From the NCBI RefSeq assembly GCF_010747415.1, contig NZ_JAAGNZ010000001.1, forward strand, positions 3,348,001 through 3,412,000: a DNA stretch of 64,000 nucleotides, read 5' to 3'. Shown here one piece after another: positions 52,282 through 61,889 of the stretch (the first letter of the stretch is position 1; each line of letters starts with the position of its first letter). The position numbers were made by a program, and so were the translations under genes. The notes beneath the pieces were generated by a model that made no database searches, had not been told where the DNA came from, and was given only the letters and a program-made list of their open reading frames with translations. The stretch is from Spirosoma agri (GTDB taxonomy: Bacteria > Bacteroidota > Bacteroidia > Cytophagales > Spirosomataceae).

Positions 52282-53424
52282 CTAGTACTTCAGCAGGTCC
52301 AGTTCGGCGGTTTCGAGTAGCTCAACCCGTTTTCCCATTTTTTTCTGGATAATCCGGAAGTGATGCTCGTCGTCCGGGCAGATCAGCGAAATGGCTTCGC
52401 CTTCGGCTTCCGCCCGACCCGTACGGCCAATGCGGTGAATGTAATCTTTAGGCGATCGGGGTAGTTCGAAGTTGATGACGTGTGGCAACAGCTGAATATC
52501 AATTCCTCTCGAAATCAGATCCGTAGCAACGAGTACGGTCAATCGGCCCGCTTTAAATTTGGTGAGCGCGTCCGTGCGGGCACCCTGCGTTTTTCCGCTG
52601 TGGATGGCAGCCGCCTGAATACCATTTTTATTCAGCTTGGTGACGACATTGTCGGCGGTTCGGGTGGAGGATACGAAGACCAGCACCTGCTTCATCTTAC
52701 CCGTTTTGATCAGGTAGCGCAACAGGGGTCCTTTCCGTTCGGCGTCGACGCGATAGGCAACCTGCTTGATCAAGTCCAGATTTTGCTCCTCTTCGACAAC
52801 CTCGATCGTCACCGGATTACGCAGCAGGTTCTGGTTGATCGTTTCGATGGCGTCGCCCAGCGTAGCCGAAAAAAGAATCGTCTGCCGTTTTTTCGGCAGC
52901 AGGTCAAATACCTGGTCCATCTCGTCGGCAAAACCAAGGTCCAGCATCTTATCCGCTTCGTCGAGCACCAGCAGTTCCACCGCCGACAGTTGTACAGCAT
53001 TCGACGAAATCAAATCGAGCAACCGGCCTGGTGTAGCCACAACGATCTCGGCATCCCGTACCGCAATCATCTGGGGGTTAATGGATACGCCCCCGTATAC
53101 GGCCAGTGTTTTGACCTGTCGGGGAATCGTCGCGCCAAACGTCTGAAATACCTCGGCGACCTGAACGGCTAGCTCGCGGGTGGGCACCAGCACCAGCACT
53201 TTGACGTCATTATTTTTAGGCAGTTGCCGACGCAGAAACAGTTCCAGAATCGGCAGCACGAAGCTGGCCGTCTTGCCGGAACCCGTTTTGGCAATTCCCA
53301 GAATATCTTTTCCCTGCAAAATGGCCGGAATGGCATCCTGCTGAATCGGATAAGGCTTTGTATACTGTTGAGCGTCTACTGCTTTCAATAGCGGCTTCGA
53401 CAACCCGAGTGATGAAAATGGCAT
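52282..53424 (-). CDS. DEAD-box RNA helicase (RhlE-like)
   Basis: The ATG at 53424 (MPFSSLGLSKPLLKAVDAQQ) gives 380 residues; the frame runs on to 53484 but lacks family sequence. All core motifs are present: Q motif, AKTGSGKT, PTRELA, TPGR, VLDEADKM, SATL, RGID and HRIGRTGRA. The C-terminal extension is short, so it is near the minimal two-RecA-domain core. It remodels RNA in ribosome assembly or mRNA decay. Two more helicases of this family lie within 4 kb. Confidence 0.95.
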   Translation of the reverse strand: MPFSSLGLSKPLLKAVDAQQYTKPYPIQQDAIPAILQGKDILGIAKTGSGKTASFVLPILELFLRRQLPKNNDVKVLVLVPTRELAVQVAEVFQTFGATIPRQVKTLAVYGGVSINPQMIAVRDAEIVVATPGRLLDLISSNAVQLSAVELLVLDEADKMLDLGFADEMDQVFDLLPKKRQTILFSATLGDAIETINQNLLRNPVTIEVVEEEQNLDLIKQVAYRVDAERKGPLLRYLIKTGKMKQVLVFVSSTRTADNVVTKLNKNGIQAAAIHSGKTQGARTDALTKFKAGRLTVLVATDLISRGIDIQLLPHVINFELPRSPKDYIHRIGRTGRAEAEGEAISLICPDDEHHFRIIQKKMGKRVELLETAELDLLKY

Positions 53425-53761
53425 AGTAACGTACTGGTAAATCCGTGGATAGTCCCTGTCCAGATGCGTACAGGATCTGTCCACAAACGGACGGTTATTT
53501 TTTATTGATTAGCGAAAAAGGGCCTTCAAACCCACTCTTCGCTATTTCTTTTCTTTGGCAAGCCCTTTGCACCACTACTTGTCGTGCACACAACCAGCTT
53601 GCTGGCTTCTCTTAACCTTAGACGAATGCGTCCGAACGACTGAATCGATGGCAAGGAAACATTCCTTCATTCGATTGGGTCACCTGCCTCTCCTGGTGGT
53701 AGTCTTACGCATAGACCCGATCTACTCTGTGTTTTTCTAAGAACAGTAACCAGCAAATCCG
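53425..53761. other. gene-free stretch, 337 bases, divergent promoters
   Basis: Separates the helicase (minus) from the secreted unknown protein (plus). An AT-rich core near 53490-53520 is the likely promoter area. A 61-codon plus-strand frame is open here but does not look like a protein. Confidence 0.5.
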
Positions 53762-54472
53762 ATGTTCTCCCAAAAAAAATGCCCACACTGGCTGCTTCTG
53801 GCAGTCGGTACGCTACTTAGTCAGTTGCCGCTTCTGGCTCAGACCGATCACGCATCCTCAACGGCCCATTCCGGCCATCCCGACTCGACTGGTGCGTACT
53901 GGAAACTAAAAACCGATTACAAAACGCGAACGACCGGCATTCAGTTTTTCAACACGCAGCACCAGCTTATTTACGAAGAAAAACTACCCGGTCGCTACGT
54001 CAAACTGACCAAACGAACCGTTCGCGTTTTCGATGAGTTGCTGGATGGTTTGGCAAACCGCCGACTGCTGGACCCGCAAATCGAATCGCACGACTTACTG
54101 GCGAATAACCCGGCCCAGTTCGCCCGCCATTCGAAAACATCAGCGCATATTGCGGGTACTATAGCCAACAGCCCGGATCTGAACGAGTCAGTATTTACGG
54201 CAAATTCGGCGGTTACGGACCTGGGGAAACTGATACTGTACTGCACTAATCCTGACAAAGTTCCCGTTTATGTCACCCTATCCAGTGAGGATCAGCAAAC
54301 GGACTTCTTCAATGAACGTAGTAAAGCCGTTGATTACACCCGCTATTTTGACATTAACCAGTTACCAGCGGGCACCTATCGGCTGAACATCAAACATCCA
54401 AAAAAGCTGTTTCGCTTCATGCTGACGATCAATCGGAAGGGCGAACGGTTTAGTATGGTGAACGTAAAGTAG
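53762..54472 (+). CDS. secreted protein of unknown function, 236 residues
   Basis: Signal peptide (HWLLLAVGTLLSQLPLLAQ) followed by a histidine/serine-rich stretch (DHASSTAHSGHPDS). A middle charged helical domain (about 45-145) follows, then a C-terminal beta-rich segment with PVYVTLSSEDQQ and INQLPAGTYRLNIK, which resembles the small beta-sandwich tails of many Bacteroidota secreted proteins. No family recognised. It lies between two helicase genes but reads away from one and toward the other. Confidence 0.72.
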   Translation: MFSQKKCPHWLLLAVGTLLSQLPLLAQTDHASSTAHSGHPDSTGAYWKLKTDYKTRTTGIQFFNTQHQLIYEEKLPGRYVKLTKRTVRVFDELLDGLANRRLLDPQIESHDLLANNPAQFARHSKTSAHIAGTIANSPDLNESVFTANSAVTDLGKLILYCTNPDKVPVYVTLSSEDQQTDFFNERSKAVDYTRYFDINQLPAGTYRLNIKHPKKLFRFMLTINRKGERFSMVNVK

Positions 54473-54527
54473 CAGTTTCGTGACGTTCGTCGGACACCTG
54501 GTCCTCATACCGGCGAACGTCATCCGG

Positions 54528-55868
54528 TTAATCCCGCTTTTTCTTCCCGCCAACCCGCTTGATCGGTCTGCCGTATTTCAGCATCTTCTCGGCGGCATGG
54601 TCACGGCGCACGTTCACTTTTTTGTTTTTCGCACTCTTCTCATGAAAAGCCGGACCAACTTCCTCGCGTTTAGGCGTTTTTACGTCGATCGTTTTCATGT
54701 ACACTTTCGGCTTCTCATCCTCGATCAGTTCGTCCGACATCGTGAGTTTGTCCGGTAGCGGTGACATCGGAACCTGAAAATTCATCAGTCCTTCGATCGT
54801 GGCCAGATGCTCTTTCTCAGCCTCCGTCACGAACGTAATGGCAATGCCTTTTTTGTCGGCCCGACCCGTACGGCCAATGCGGTGAATGTAGCTTTCGGGC
54901 ACATCCGGCGTGTCGAAATTGATCACGTGCGACACGTCGGCCACGTCAATTCCGCGCGAAATGATATCGGTAGCGATCAGAATCCGGTATCCACCGGACT
55001 TGAACTGTTCAACGGCATTGAATCGTGCATTTTGCGATTTGTTGGAGTGAATGACACCCAGCTTATCCGAAAAATCGCCCTCCAGCTGGTCATACAGCAG
55101 ATCGGCCAGGTGTTTGGTCGCCGTAAAGACCAGTACTTTGGTCATGGCAGCGTTTTGCTCGAGCAGCAGCCGAAGCAAATTGACTTTCGTGTAGAAGTTA
55201 GGGACCAGATAACCGGTCTGCTCAATATTTTCCAACGGAGTGCCCACAGGAGCCGCTTCGACACGAACCGGTTTATTGAAGTAGGCATTGACGAGTTGGT
55301 CCACGTCGTCAGTGAGGGTAGCCGAAAAGAGCAGGTTTTGTCGCTTGTGAGGCAGCAGATCCAGAATAATTTTCAACTGCGTACGAAAGCCAAGATTCAG
55401 CATTTCGTCGAACTCATCGATAACGAGCTTCTTGATCGCTTTTGTTTTGACGGCCCCATTCAGGAGCAAATCTGCCAGCCGACCGGGGGTAGCGACTAGT
55501 ATATCGAGCCCTTCGCGCACCTCGGCCAGCTGTGATTTCATGTTGACGCCCCCGTATACGCCTACCGCCGTCAGGTTCATGTACGTCGTCAGCTCCTTGA
55601 TGGCTTCGACTACCTGAACGACCAGTTCACGGGTTGGCACAATGATCAACAATTGGGGAAGTTTCTCTTTCGAGAATTGAAATTGCCGAAGACTGGGCAA
55701 CAGGTAGGCAAACGTTTTACCCGTTCCGGTTTGCGCGATACCGCACACATCCTGACCAGACATGACGACCGAGAATACCTTCTCCTGAATGGTCGTTGGC
55801 GTCGTATACCCCCGATCGGCCAGGGCATTCAGGAGCGGTTTCGTTAAATTTAGTTCGTCGAAATTCAT
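54528..55868 (-). CDS. DEAD-box RNA helicase with DEFD motif II
   Basis: The ATG at 55868 (MNFDELNLTKPLLNALADRG) gives 446 residues; the frame extends six codons upstream. Motifs: Q motif, AQTGTGKT, PTRELVVQV, TPGR, motif II as DEFD in LVIDEFDEMLNLGF, SATL, RGIDVAD and HRIGRTGRA. A basic C-terminal tail (about 375-446) ending RPIKRVGGKKKRD likely binds RNA. The A-to-F change in motif II is shared by the next helicase. Divergent from it across a 75-base gap. Confidence 0.94.
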   Translation of the reverse strand: MNFDELNLTKPLLNALADRGYTTPTTIQEKVFSVVMSGQDVCGIAQTGTGKTFAYLLPSLRQFQFSKEKLPQLLIIVPTRELVVQVVEAIKELTTYMNLTAVGVYGGVNMKSQLAEVREGLDILVATPGRLADLLLNGAVKTKAIKKLVIDEFDEMLNLGFRTQLKIILDLLPHKRQNLLFSATLTDDVDQLVNAYFNKPVRVEAAPVGTPLENIEQTGYLVPNFYTKVNLLRLLLEQNAAMTKVLVFTATKHLADLLYDQLEGDFSDKLGVIHSNKSQNARFNAVEQFKSGGYRILIATDIISRGIDVADVSHVINFDTPDVPESYIHRIGRTGRADKKGIAITFVTEAEKEHLATIEGLMNFQVPMSPLPDKLTMSDELIEDEKPKVYMKTIDVKTPKREEVGPAFHEKSAKNKKVNVRRDHAAEKMLKYGRPIKRVGGKKKRD

Positions 55869-55943
55869 AGTTATGCTGTCTACCAAACCACGAAGGTAGG
55901 CTTAATCTTTAGTAGCCCCCGCATTTTAGGCTACTTTTACAGT

Positions 55944-57278
55944 ATGATAACCCCTCAGCAACAAACACAATTCCTGACTAACCTGGGAATTTCGGCTTTG
56001 AACCCGATGCAGGAAGCTGCCCAGAAGGCGATCCGGCAGGACAACGATACGTTTTTGATTGCCCCTACCGGCTCCGGCAAAACGGTCGGGTTTTTATTGC
56101 CATTACTCAGTCTGCTTAAACCGGATCAGACAACCGTTCAGTGCCTGATCCTGGCCCCCTCCCGCGAACTGGCGATGCAGATCGAGCAGGTCTGGAAAAA
56201 AATGGGAACGGGCTACAAAGTGAACGTGTGTTACGGGGGGCATCCGGTCGAGATCGAGGTCAAGAACCTGAGCAATCCACCCGCGGTTCTGATCGGTACG
56301 CCCGGTCGCATTGCCGATCACATTACCCGCCGGACGTTTTCGCTGGATGGCATTCATACGCTGATCCTGGACGAATTCGACAAATCGCTGGCCCTGGGGT
56401 TCCATGACGAGATGGATTTTATCGTCGGTGGGTTACGTAATCTTCGGAAACGGGTACTGGTTTCGGCGACATCAGGCATTAGCATTCCCGATTTTATCCG
56501 GCTCAACGCGCCAACCAAACTAACCTTCACGGCGGAACCTGACGATCAGGCGGGGTTAACAACAAAAGTGGTCTATTCAGTCTCAAAGGATAAGGTCGAT
56601 ACGTTGTTTCAGTTACTTTGCTCACTCGATTCGGAAGCCGCGCTGATCTTCTGTAACCACCGGGATGCTGCCGAACGAACCAGCGAATTGCTGGCCGAGC
56701 GGGGCATTCGTTCGCTGGTCTACCACGGCGGTATGGAGCAGGCCGACCGTGAACGGGCGCTGATCCAATTTCGCAATGGCAGTACCCGCTATCTGGTCAC
56801 GACCGATCTGGCCGCCCGTGGTCTCGACATTCCCGAAATGAAATACGTGATCCACTACCATCTGCCCTTGCAGGAACACGAGTTCACGCACCGGAATGGC
56901 CGAACGGCCCGGATGCACGCGTCGGGAACGGCCTACGTAATTTTGTCCTCCGAAGAGACGCCCCCGGCTTATCTGGACGCGTCGCTCGACGAGTTCGTTC
57001 TTCCAGCCGATGGACCAGCCGGACCAACGCTGCCTGCCCCCCCGGAGTACGTGACTCTTTACGTCAGTGGCGGAAAGAAGAATAAGCTCAACAAAGTCGA
57101 TATCGTCGGCTTTCTTTCCCAGAAGGGACAACTCGACAAAGGTGATTTGGGGCTAATCGAAGTCAAGGATTTTATCTCATTTGCCGCCGTCAAACAGGCT
57201 AAAGTGCAGGCGCTCCTGGCCAGAATCAGCCAGGAAAAGATGAAAGGAAAGAAGTACAAAATTGAAGTAGCACGCTAA
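55944..57278 (+). CDS. DEAD-box helicase with DEFD motif II and DbpA-like C-terminal domain
   Basis: This 444-residue protein starts MITPQQQTQFLTNLGISALN. Motifs: APTGSGKT, PSRELAMQ, TPGR, DEFDKSLALGF, SATSG, RGLDIPEMK and an altered motif VI HRNGRTARM. A C-terminal domain of about 75 residues (VTLYVSGGKKNKLNKVDIV to the end) resembles the RNA-binding tail of DbpA-type helicases. The role is probably in 50S assembly or a related RNA step. A hairpin terminator follows. Confidence 0.92.
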   Translation: MITPQQQTQFLTNLGISALNPMQEAAQKAIRQDNDTFLIAPTGSGKTVGFLLPLLSLLKPDQTTVQCLILAPSRELAMQIEQVWKKMGTGYKVNVCYGGHPVEIEVKNLSNPPAVLIGTPGRIADHITRRTFSLDGIHTLILDEFDKSLALGFHDEMDFIVGGLRNLRKRVLVSATSGISIPDFIRLNAPTKLTFTAEPDDQAGLTTKVVYSVSKDKVDTLFQLLCSLDSEAALIFCNHRDAAERTSELLAERGIRSLVYHGGMEQADRERALIQFRNGSTRYLVTTDLAARGLDIPEMKYVIHYHLPLQEHEFTHRNGRTARMHASGTAYVILSSEETPPAYLDASLDEFVLPADGPAGPTLPAPPEYVTLYVSGGKKNKLNKVDIVGFLSQKGQLDKGDLGLIEVKDFISFAAVKQAKVQALLARISQEKMKGKKYKIEVAR

Positions 57279-57282
57279 AAAC

Positions 57283-57337
57283 ACCGCCCGTTTGCCGATG
57301 CGCTGGCTCAATAGCAGAACATCGACGAACGGGCGGT
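57283..57337. terminator. bidirectional hairpin between helicase and tolC-like genes
   Basis: ACCGCCCGTTTGCCGATG (57283-57300) pairs with 57320-57337 with two mismatches around a 19-base loop. It begins 4 bases past the helicase stop; the tolC-like stop is 36 bases beyond its right end. Confidence 0.7.
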
Positions 57338-57372
57338 AAAGGGCATTTTTAGAGCCGGAGCTTATACACGAG

Positions 57373-58962
57373 CTAGCGCGTACCGATGCTGGTGCCGGCT
57401 GCGTACCACAAGTTAGCCAGTGCCTTCTGTTGTTTAGAGCGTAACTCTTCCAACTTGATCTGATAGTCGATGAGTTTTGCTTCCCGGCTATTGACCAGAA
57501 ACAACGAACTCTCACCAAGCTGAAATTTTTCAACTTCGGCACGGACCAACCGATCCTGATTGGCCATCGTTTGCTGCTGAGTAACAATCTGCCGTTCCAG
57601 CGCGGCCAGCTCGTTCCAGGCTTGTTGCACCTGGTTGACAATATCGCGACCGGTTTGTTGCCGTTCCAGACCGGTCTGCTGGTTCTGGAGCTGGACCTGC
57701 CGGAGTTTACCCCGTTCGGCGCGCAGAAACAGCGGAAAGGCCAGATCGACCCCAATCTTGTGGTTATCGGCCTGAAAACCATACGCATTCGATCCGTCGT
57801 AGTTGGCTTCCGAAAGAGGACCCCGGCTCAGCAGACTGGCTTCAACCGATACTTTCGGTAACAGTAAGGCCCGTCGGTATCGCTCCTCGATGGTTAGCTG
57901 CTGTTGTTTACTGGCCAGTTTGATCAGGTCCGGGTGCTGTTGAGCAGCTCGGTTGAGCAGCTCCTGAAGTTGAACCTGATCGATCTGATTCGGCGGAGCC
58001 GCCTGCGGAATAACGGCAAGTGGCAAATCGACGGGTTGAGGAGTGGCATTGTCCTTCGCACTCCACAAAAAGGCAGTTAAACCCAGGCGGGTATTTTGCA
58101 GATCAACAACCGCTTGCTGAAGTTGGACCTGCCGGTCCTGAACCGTGATCAGGGCTTCGGTGGTATCGATGGGCGCCGTGTCACCGATCAGCGTCTGCCG
58201 CCGAATGGCGATGAAGCGCGTTTGGGCCAATTGATAGCCGCGCTCGATCCAGCGAAACTGCTGATAACCCAGATACCAGTCCCAATACGCCTTGGCCGCG
58301 TCCAGGATCGTTTTGTTGATAAGCGACAGCCGATCGGCGTCGGCCAGGTTGATACCCAACTGCGCTTGCCGAAGGGTGTTCCGGCGGGCATCGATGAGCA
58401 ATCCCTGCGAAACCGGTACGCTCACCCCAAACGCGATCAGGCCCGTGGGCGGAACGGTATATTCAGGATTCAGGTACTTACCCATGTTCCGGTCGTACCC
58501 CATCTTTACATCGAGGCCACCCGGCAAAACGGGCACGACCAAACCCGACTGCCACTTATCGTAGTAGAGCGTATTCCCGAAATTCTTGCGCTTATAGTCC
58601 GAAAATAACCGGGGATCGAATGCGCCACGGGCCTGCTGCACCTGCGCCTGTGCTTCCTGACTCAGCAAACCAGCCTGTCTGACAATCGGATGATGCTGTA
58701 AAACAGCCTGGTAAAATTCCTCTGCCGTAAATACGGGTACTGTATCGGATGCGGACGTACCTGCCGGAGGAGTGATCGACCACGACACCGCCCCGGTCGA
58801 CGTACCTGACGCCGATATAGCCGTTCTCGACAGGACTTCGGTGGCTACCGGAGTCGCGGGCTGGCGAACCGTAGCCGGACGGTTGGGGATCTGTTGCCCA
58901 ACTACCGATCCTGTCCAGAGCAGCAGGCTCCAGAAACAGAACTGACGAACGAATGATCTCAT
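57373..58962 (-). CDS. TolC-family outer-membrane channel
   Basis: The ATG at 58962 (MRSFVRQFCFWSLLLWTGSV) gives 529 residues with a signal peptide. A longer frame to 59025 overlaps the HlyD gene and is unlikely. A low-complexity linker (about 25-70) precedes two outer-membrane-efflux-protein repeats, with long helices such as LERQIVTQQQTMANQDRLVR in the second half. It should trimerise into a channel tunnel across the periplasm. It is the last gene of the exporter operon and overlaps the HlyD stop by four bases. Confidence 0.9.
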   Translation of the reverse strand: MRSFVRQFCFWSLLLWTGSVVGQQIPNRPATVRQPATPVATEVLSRTAISASGTSTGAVSWSITPPAGTSASDTVPVFTAEEFYQAVLQHHPIVRQAGLLSQEAQAQVQQARGAFDPRLFSDYKRKNFGNTLYYDKWQSGLVVPVLPGGLDVKMGYDRNMGKYLNPEYTVPPTGLIAFGVSVPVSQGLLIDARRNTLRQAQLGINLADADRLSLINKTILDAAKAYWDWYLGYQQFRWIERGYQLAQTRFIAIRRQTLIGDTAPIDTTEALITVQDRQVQLQQAVVDLQNTRLGLTAFLWSAKDNATPQPVDLPLAVIPQAAPPNQIDQVQLQELLNRAAQQHPDLIKLASKQQQLTIEERYRRALLLPKVSVEASLLSRGPLSEANYDGSNAYGFQADNHKIGVDLAFPLFLRAERGKLRQVQLQNQQTGLERQQTGRDIVNQVQQAWNELAALERQIVTQQQTMANQDRLVRAEVEKFQLGESSLFLVNSREAKLIDYQIKLEELRSKQQKALANLWYAAGTSIGTR

Positions 58963-60311
58963 ACTTTTTCGGTCGTGGTAGGTTCGTTGCGCAGGCTCGG
59001 CGGAAATCCATTGAGCTGCCGCCATAGTTCATACCAAATGGGCACATCATCGAGCATAACCCAGCCAATAACACCCGAACCAAGACGAAGCTGCTTTGGC
59101 CACGGCTGATCGCCCGGACGAGTGTCAGGTCTGACCAACAGACGGTACATCCCGTTGGGGCTGCTGACAACGTCGATCACCGCGACACGACCGCCAAACG
59201 TACCGACCGCAACGGCTGGCCAGCCCGAAAACTGAATGGCAGGCCACCCATCGAACTGGATGCGTACCATGCGCCCGCGCTGGATCAGTGGTACATCCAT
59301 TGCCCGCACGTACAGCTCAACGGCCAGCGTTGGACTGGCAGGCTGTAGAGTGGCGATGGACTCCCCTTCTTTAATGTTTTCGCCAATACCCGCTTTGAGC
59401 GTTCGCACCACGTAGCCGTTCTGCGGGGCACGAATGATGTACAATCCCCGCCGTACGTCTACATTACTGATCTTATTGCGCATCACAGCAATGTCATTGT
59501 TGGCGCTGGCTTTGCTTGAAACTGCCGAGCTGCGGTCAGACATCGTTTTGGCGATTTCCTGCTGGTATTTAGCCTGGATGATCTGCAAGTCGAGCCGGGC
59601 GTTGGCCAGTTCCTGACGCGTCACGTTCAGTTTGTTTTCCTGCACAATGACCTTGGCGTAATCCTGCTGGAGACTAATGCGCCGGGTTTCCAGATCGGTG
59701 AGCGAAAACAACCCGTCCCGATACCCTTTTTCGTACCGTTCCAGCCGGTCGACGGCAATCTGATAGTTTCGGCGGATAGCGACCAGATCGGCACTATCGA
59801 TGCCTACCTGCAACTGATTTTGACGAACGCGGTTTCGGGCCGACGCCAGATCGACCGTTACGCCCGTACCCAGGGCTTTGATCTGCCCGTCAAGGGCCGT
59901 AATCTTGGCTTCCGTTGCCAGCCGGGTACCCTGTTTGGCGGCTAGCTGCTCGTTGAGTCGCTCCGGTAGGTTGGGATCAAAATATTCATCTTTGACCTCA
60001 GAAATGACCAGTAACGTATCGCCTTTTCGTACGTACTGCCCTTCACGAACTGCCCACCGCTCGATCCGTCCAGCAATGGCATTCTGAAGCGACTGCGGCC
60101 GATCTTCTGGCGTCAGCGACGTGACGGTGCCGCTCCCACTGATGTTCTGACGCCAGGGGAGCAGTAAAACGACAATCGTTAAGAAAAGAAAAAAGAGCAT
60201 CCAGCGGCCCAGCCGTCGGCTACTTCGGGGGTGCGGGAGTTCGTGTAATGTTTTGAGCGGATAGTCGACGAACATCTGCTCATCAATCGACTGATTAGAG
60301 ATATTAAGCAT
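58959..60311 (-). CDS. HlyD-family periplasmic adaptor subunit
   Basis: This 450-residue protein has one N-terminal membrane helix (about 38-58, LGRWMLFFLFLTIVVLLLPW), then a lipoyl/barrel hybrid domain (about 60-100) and a long alpha-helical hairpin (about 105-285). It closes with a lipoyl half (APQNGYVVRTLKAGIGENIK) and a C-terminal beta barrel. It joins an inner-membrane exporter to TolC. It overlaps the upstream ABC membrane gene by eight bases and the TolC gene by four, so the three are tightly co-translated. Confidence 0.92.
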   Translation of the reverse strand: MLNISNQSIDEQMFVDYPLKTLHELPHPRSSRRLGRWMLFFLFLTIVVLLLPWRQNISGSGTVTSLTPEDRPQSLQNAIAGRIERWAVREGQYVRKGDTLLVISEVKDEYFDPNLPERLNEQLAAKQGTRLATEAKITALDGQIKALGTGVTVDLASARNRVRQNQLQVGIDSADLVAIRRNYQIAVDRLERYEKGYRDGLFSLTDLETRRISLQQDYAKVIVQENKLNVTRQELANARLDLQIIQAKYQQEIAKTMSDRSSAVSSKASANNDIAVMRNKISNVDVRRGLYIIRAPQNGYVVRTLKAGIGENIKEGESIATLQPASPTLAVELYVRAMDVPLIQRGRMVRIQFDGWPAIQFSGWPAVAVGTFGGRVAVIDVVSSPNGMYRLLVRPDTRPGDQPWPKQLRLGSGVIGWVMLDDVPIWYELWRQLNGFPPSLRNEPTTTEKV

Positions 60312-61308
60312 GTGTCGTTGTATCAGTTTCTATCGGTAAGTCAGTTACAGCGGCAATTTTTTCGACACCAGCCAGCATGTCGAAAATCGTATCGATGCTG
60401 GAGGTTAATTTATCAACGGCTCCCGTGACGAGTACAATCACCAGCTCCGACGCAACGAACTGGCCCAAAGACAGTTGGCGACTTACGACCAGCGATGTTC
60501 CCAGGATCAGCAGGCCACCCGTAACCAGCGCCCTGAACGCAACTGAACTGTAATAGAACCGCTTGAGAACGCGAAAGTGATCGTTTCGGTGGCTCACGTA
60601 GCTGGCCAGTCGGGAATCGATCTGAGCAATAGGATTGGCCGTATCTTCACCGTCTTTATGCTCCGCCAGGTGCAGCGAATAGCTTTCGAGCCAATCGACG
60701 ACCTTGTACTTATCGCTTGATTCCTTGATGCTGGTCCGTGTTCCCTCCGGGCCAAACAACCGGACAACGACGTAAATGACCAGGAGTGTAACCAGACCGA
60801 ACGCGATGAAAATTGGGTGGTAGAACGAGAGCAGAATGATACCGAACAGAATCTGAACCGCAGCCGATGGCAGATCGATCAGCACCTTCGACATGCCTTT
60901 TTGCAGGGTCACCACGTCAAAGAACCGGTTCATCAGTTCGGGGGGGTAATACCCTTCCATGGCCTCCGGTTTGATGCGGGGCAGGCGGTACGTGAATTCA
61001 AACGCGGCCTTGGCAAAGATGCGCTGCTGAATGATCTCAACCAGCGTAAACTGGACGATCGTCAGCAGGCCGCCAACCAGAACGCCGATAATGACCAGTC
61101 CGATCATGACATAGACCGAACTAAAAATCATACCACTTGAAACCAGATTGAAGACTGCCTGAATGCCTAGTGGCAGGGTAAGGCCGATCAAGCCCGTGAT
61201 AATGGCGAACAGAAGAATGTAGACTATATCTTTTCGTTCAGTTCCTAGTAGCCGTAATAGTCGCTGAAGGGGCGATGGGGGTGGCTGCTGAAGCTTACTC
61301 ACCGTCAT
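60304..61308 (-). CDS. ABC exporter transmembrane domain without ATPase domain
   Basis: This 334-residue protein has the six-helix ABC-membrane fold of type I secretion exporters (RLLRLLGTERKDIVYILLFA at the start, REVEY-type coupling stretch MNRFFDVVTLQKGMSKVLID in the middle), ending at about residue 325. There is no Walker A, signature or Walker B, and no C39 peptidase domain. The HlyD gene starts within its last codons, so a split or frameshifted nucleotide-binding domain is not hidden behind it. It must use an ATPase encoded elsewhere or be a non-ATPase scaffold. Confidence 0.87.
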   Translation of the reverse strand: MTVSKLQQPPPSPLQRLLRLLGTERKDIVYILLFAIITGLIGLTLPLGIQAVFNLVSSGMIFSSVYVMIGLVIIGVLVGGLLTIVQFTLVEIIQQRIFAKAAFEFTYRLPRIKPEAMEGYYPPELMNRFFDVVTLQKGMSKVLIDLPSAAVQILFGIILLSFYHPIFIAFGLVTLLVIYVVVRLFGPEGTRTSIKESSDKYKVVDWLESYSLHLAEHKDGEDTANPIAQIDSRLASYVSHRNDHFRVLKRFYYSSVAFRALVTGGLLILGTSLVVSRQLSLGQFVASELVIVLVTGAVDKLTSSIDTIFDMLAGVEKIAAVTDLPIETDTTTHA

Positions 61309-61889
61309 TGTTGTTAAAAAAAAGCGTTAATATTAAAAAAGCATTAAAGACCAGTTAAGGAATAACGTCCGTAATCGGGTTTTGGTTTGTTATAAAAGAA
61401 ATGTGGAATTGATACTACGGTACTCAGATTGAGCGCACACACCGGTTTCTTCCAGCAAGTTCTGAGAAATCATAACTAGCATACCAACCGCTCGTTTGCC
61501 CTATTGCACGCTATACTGACCTTCGCTACTGACAAAAGGAAAAACTATCTAAGAATAAACCAATTTTAGGCAAAATGGTTACGCGCGAACGTTACCCAAT
61601 CTCGCCTAAACCGAATCAGGTAACGTTTCTGCCTTATCCACCGATAACGTACTTATTTAACTTCTTTTAATAAAATAATTTTGGCAATCGTATTTACAGA
61701 AGCCGTGGATCGTGTTGAACAGGTTGCCGGACAGACCGTCACGTCCTGTATTCAACAACCAATTGATACAAAATTCTGGGTATTTACCGACTTCGACCTG
61801 CTTAGGGTAGCGTTCGGATATACTCAGGCAATGCACCATGCTTTCAAATCGATTGTATCCTGCTACTTTCGTTCTACAATTGCTGAATC
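61309..61889. other. gene-free stretch, 581 bases
   Basis: Between the exporter operon (minus) and the sulfatase (plus). The left third is AT-rich and likely holds the exporter promoter. The right part (61680-61880) has more even composition and short open frames on both strands that match nothing recognisable; it could be a decayed gene. No RNA gene or clear repeat. Confidence 0.5.

Noticed and set aside
53555..53740. 61-codon plus-strand open frame upstream of the secreted protein
   Set aside because: No signal, motif or good start context; lies in a promoter region.
57373..59025. Longer start for the TolC gene at 59025
   Set aside because: Would overlap the HlyD coding region by 67 bases and would hide the clear signal peptide beginning at 58962.
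61657..61839. 60-codon minus-strand open frame in the exporter/sulfatase gap
   Set aside because: Short, no motif, and a competing frame covers the same bases on the other strand.
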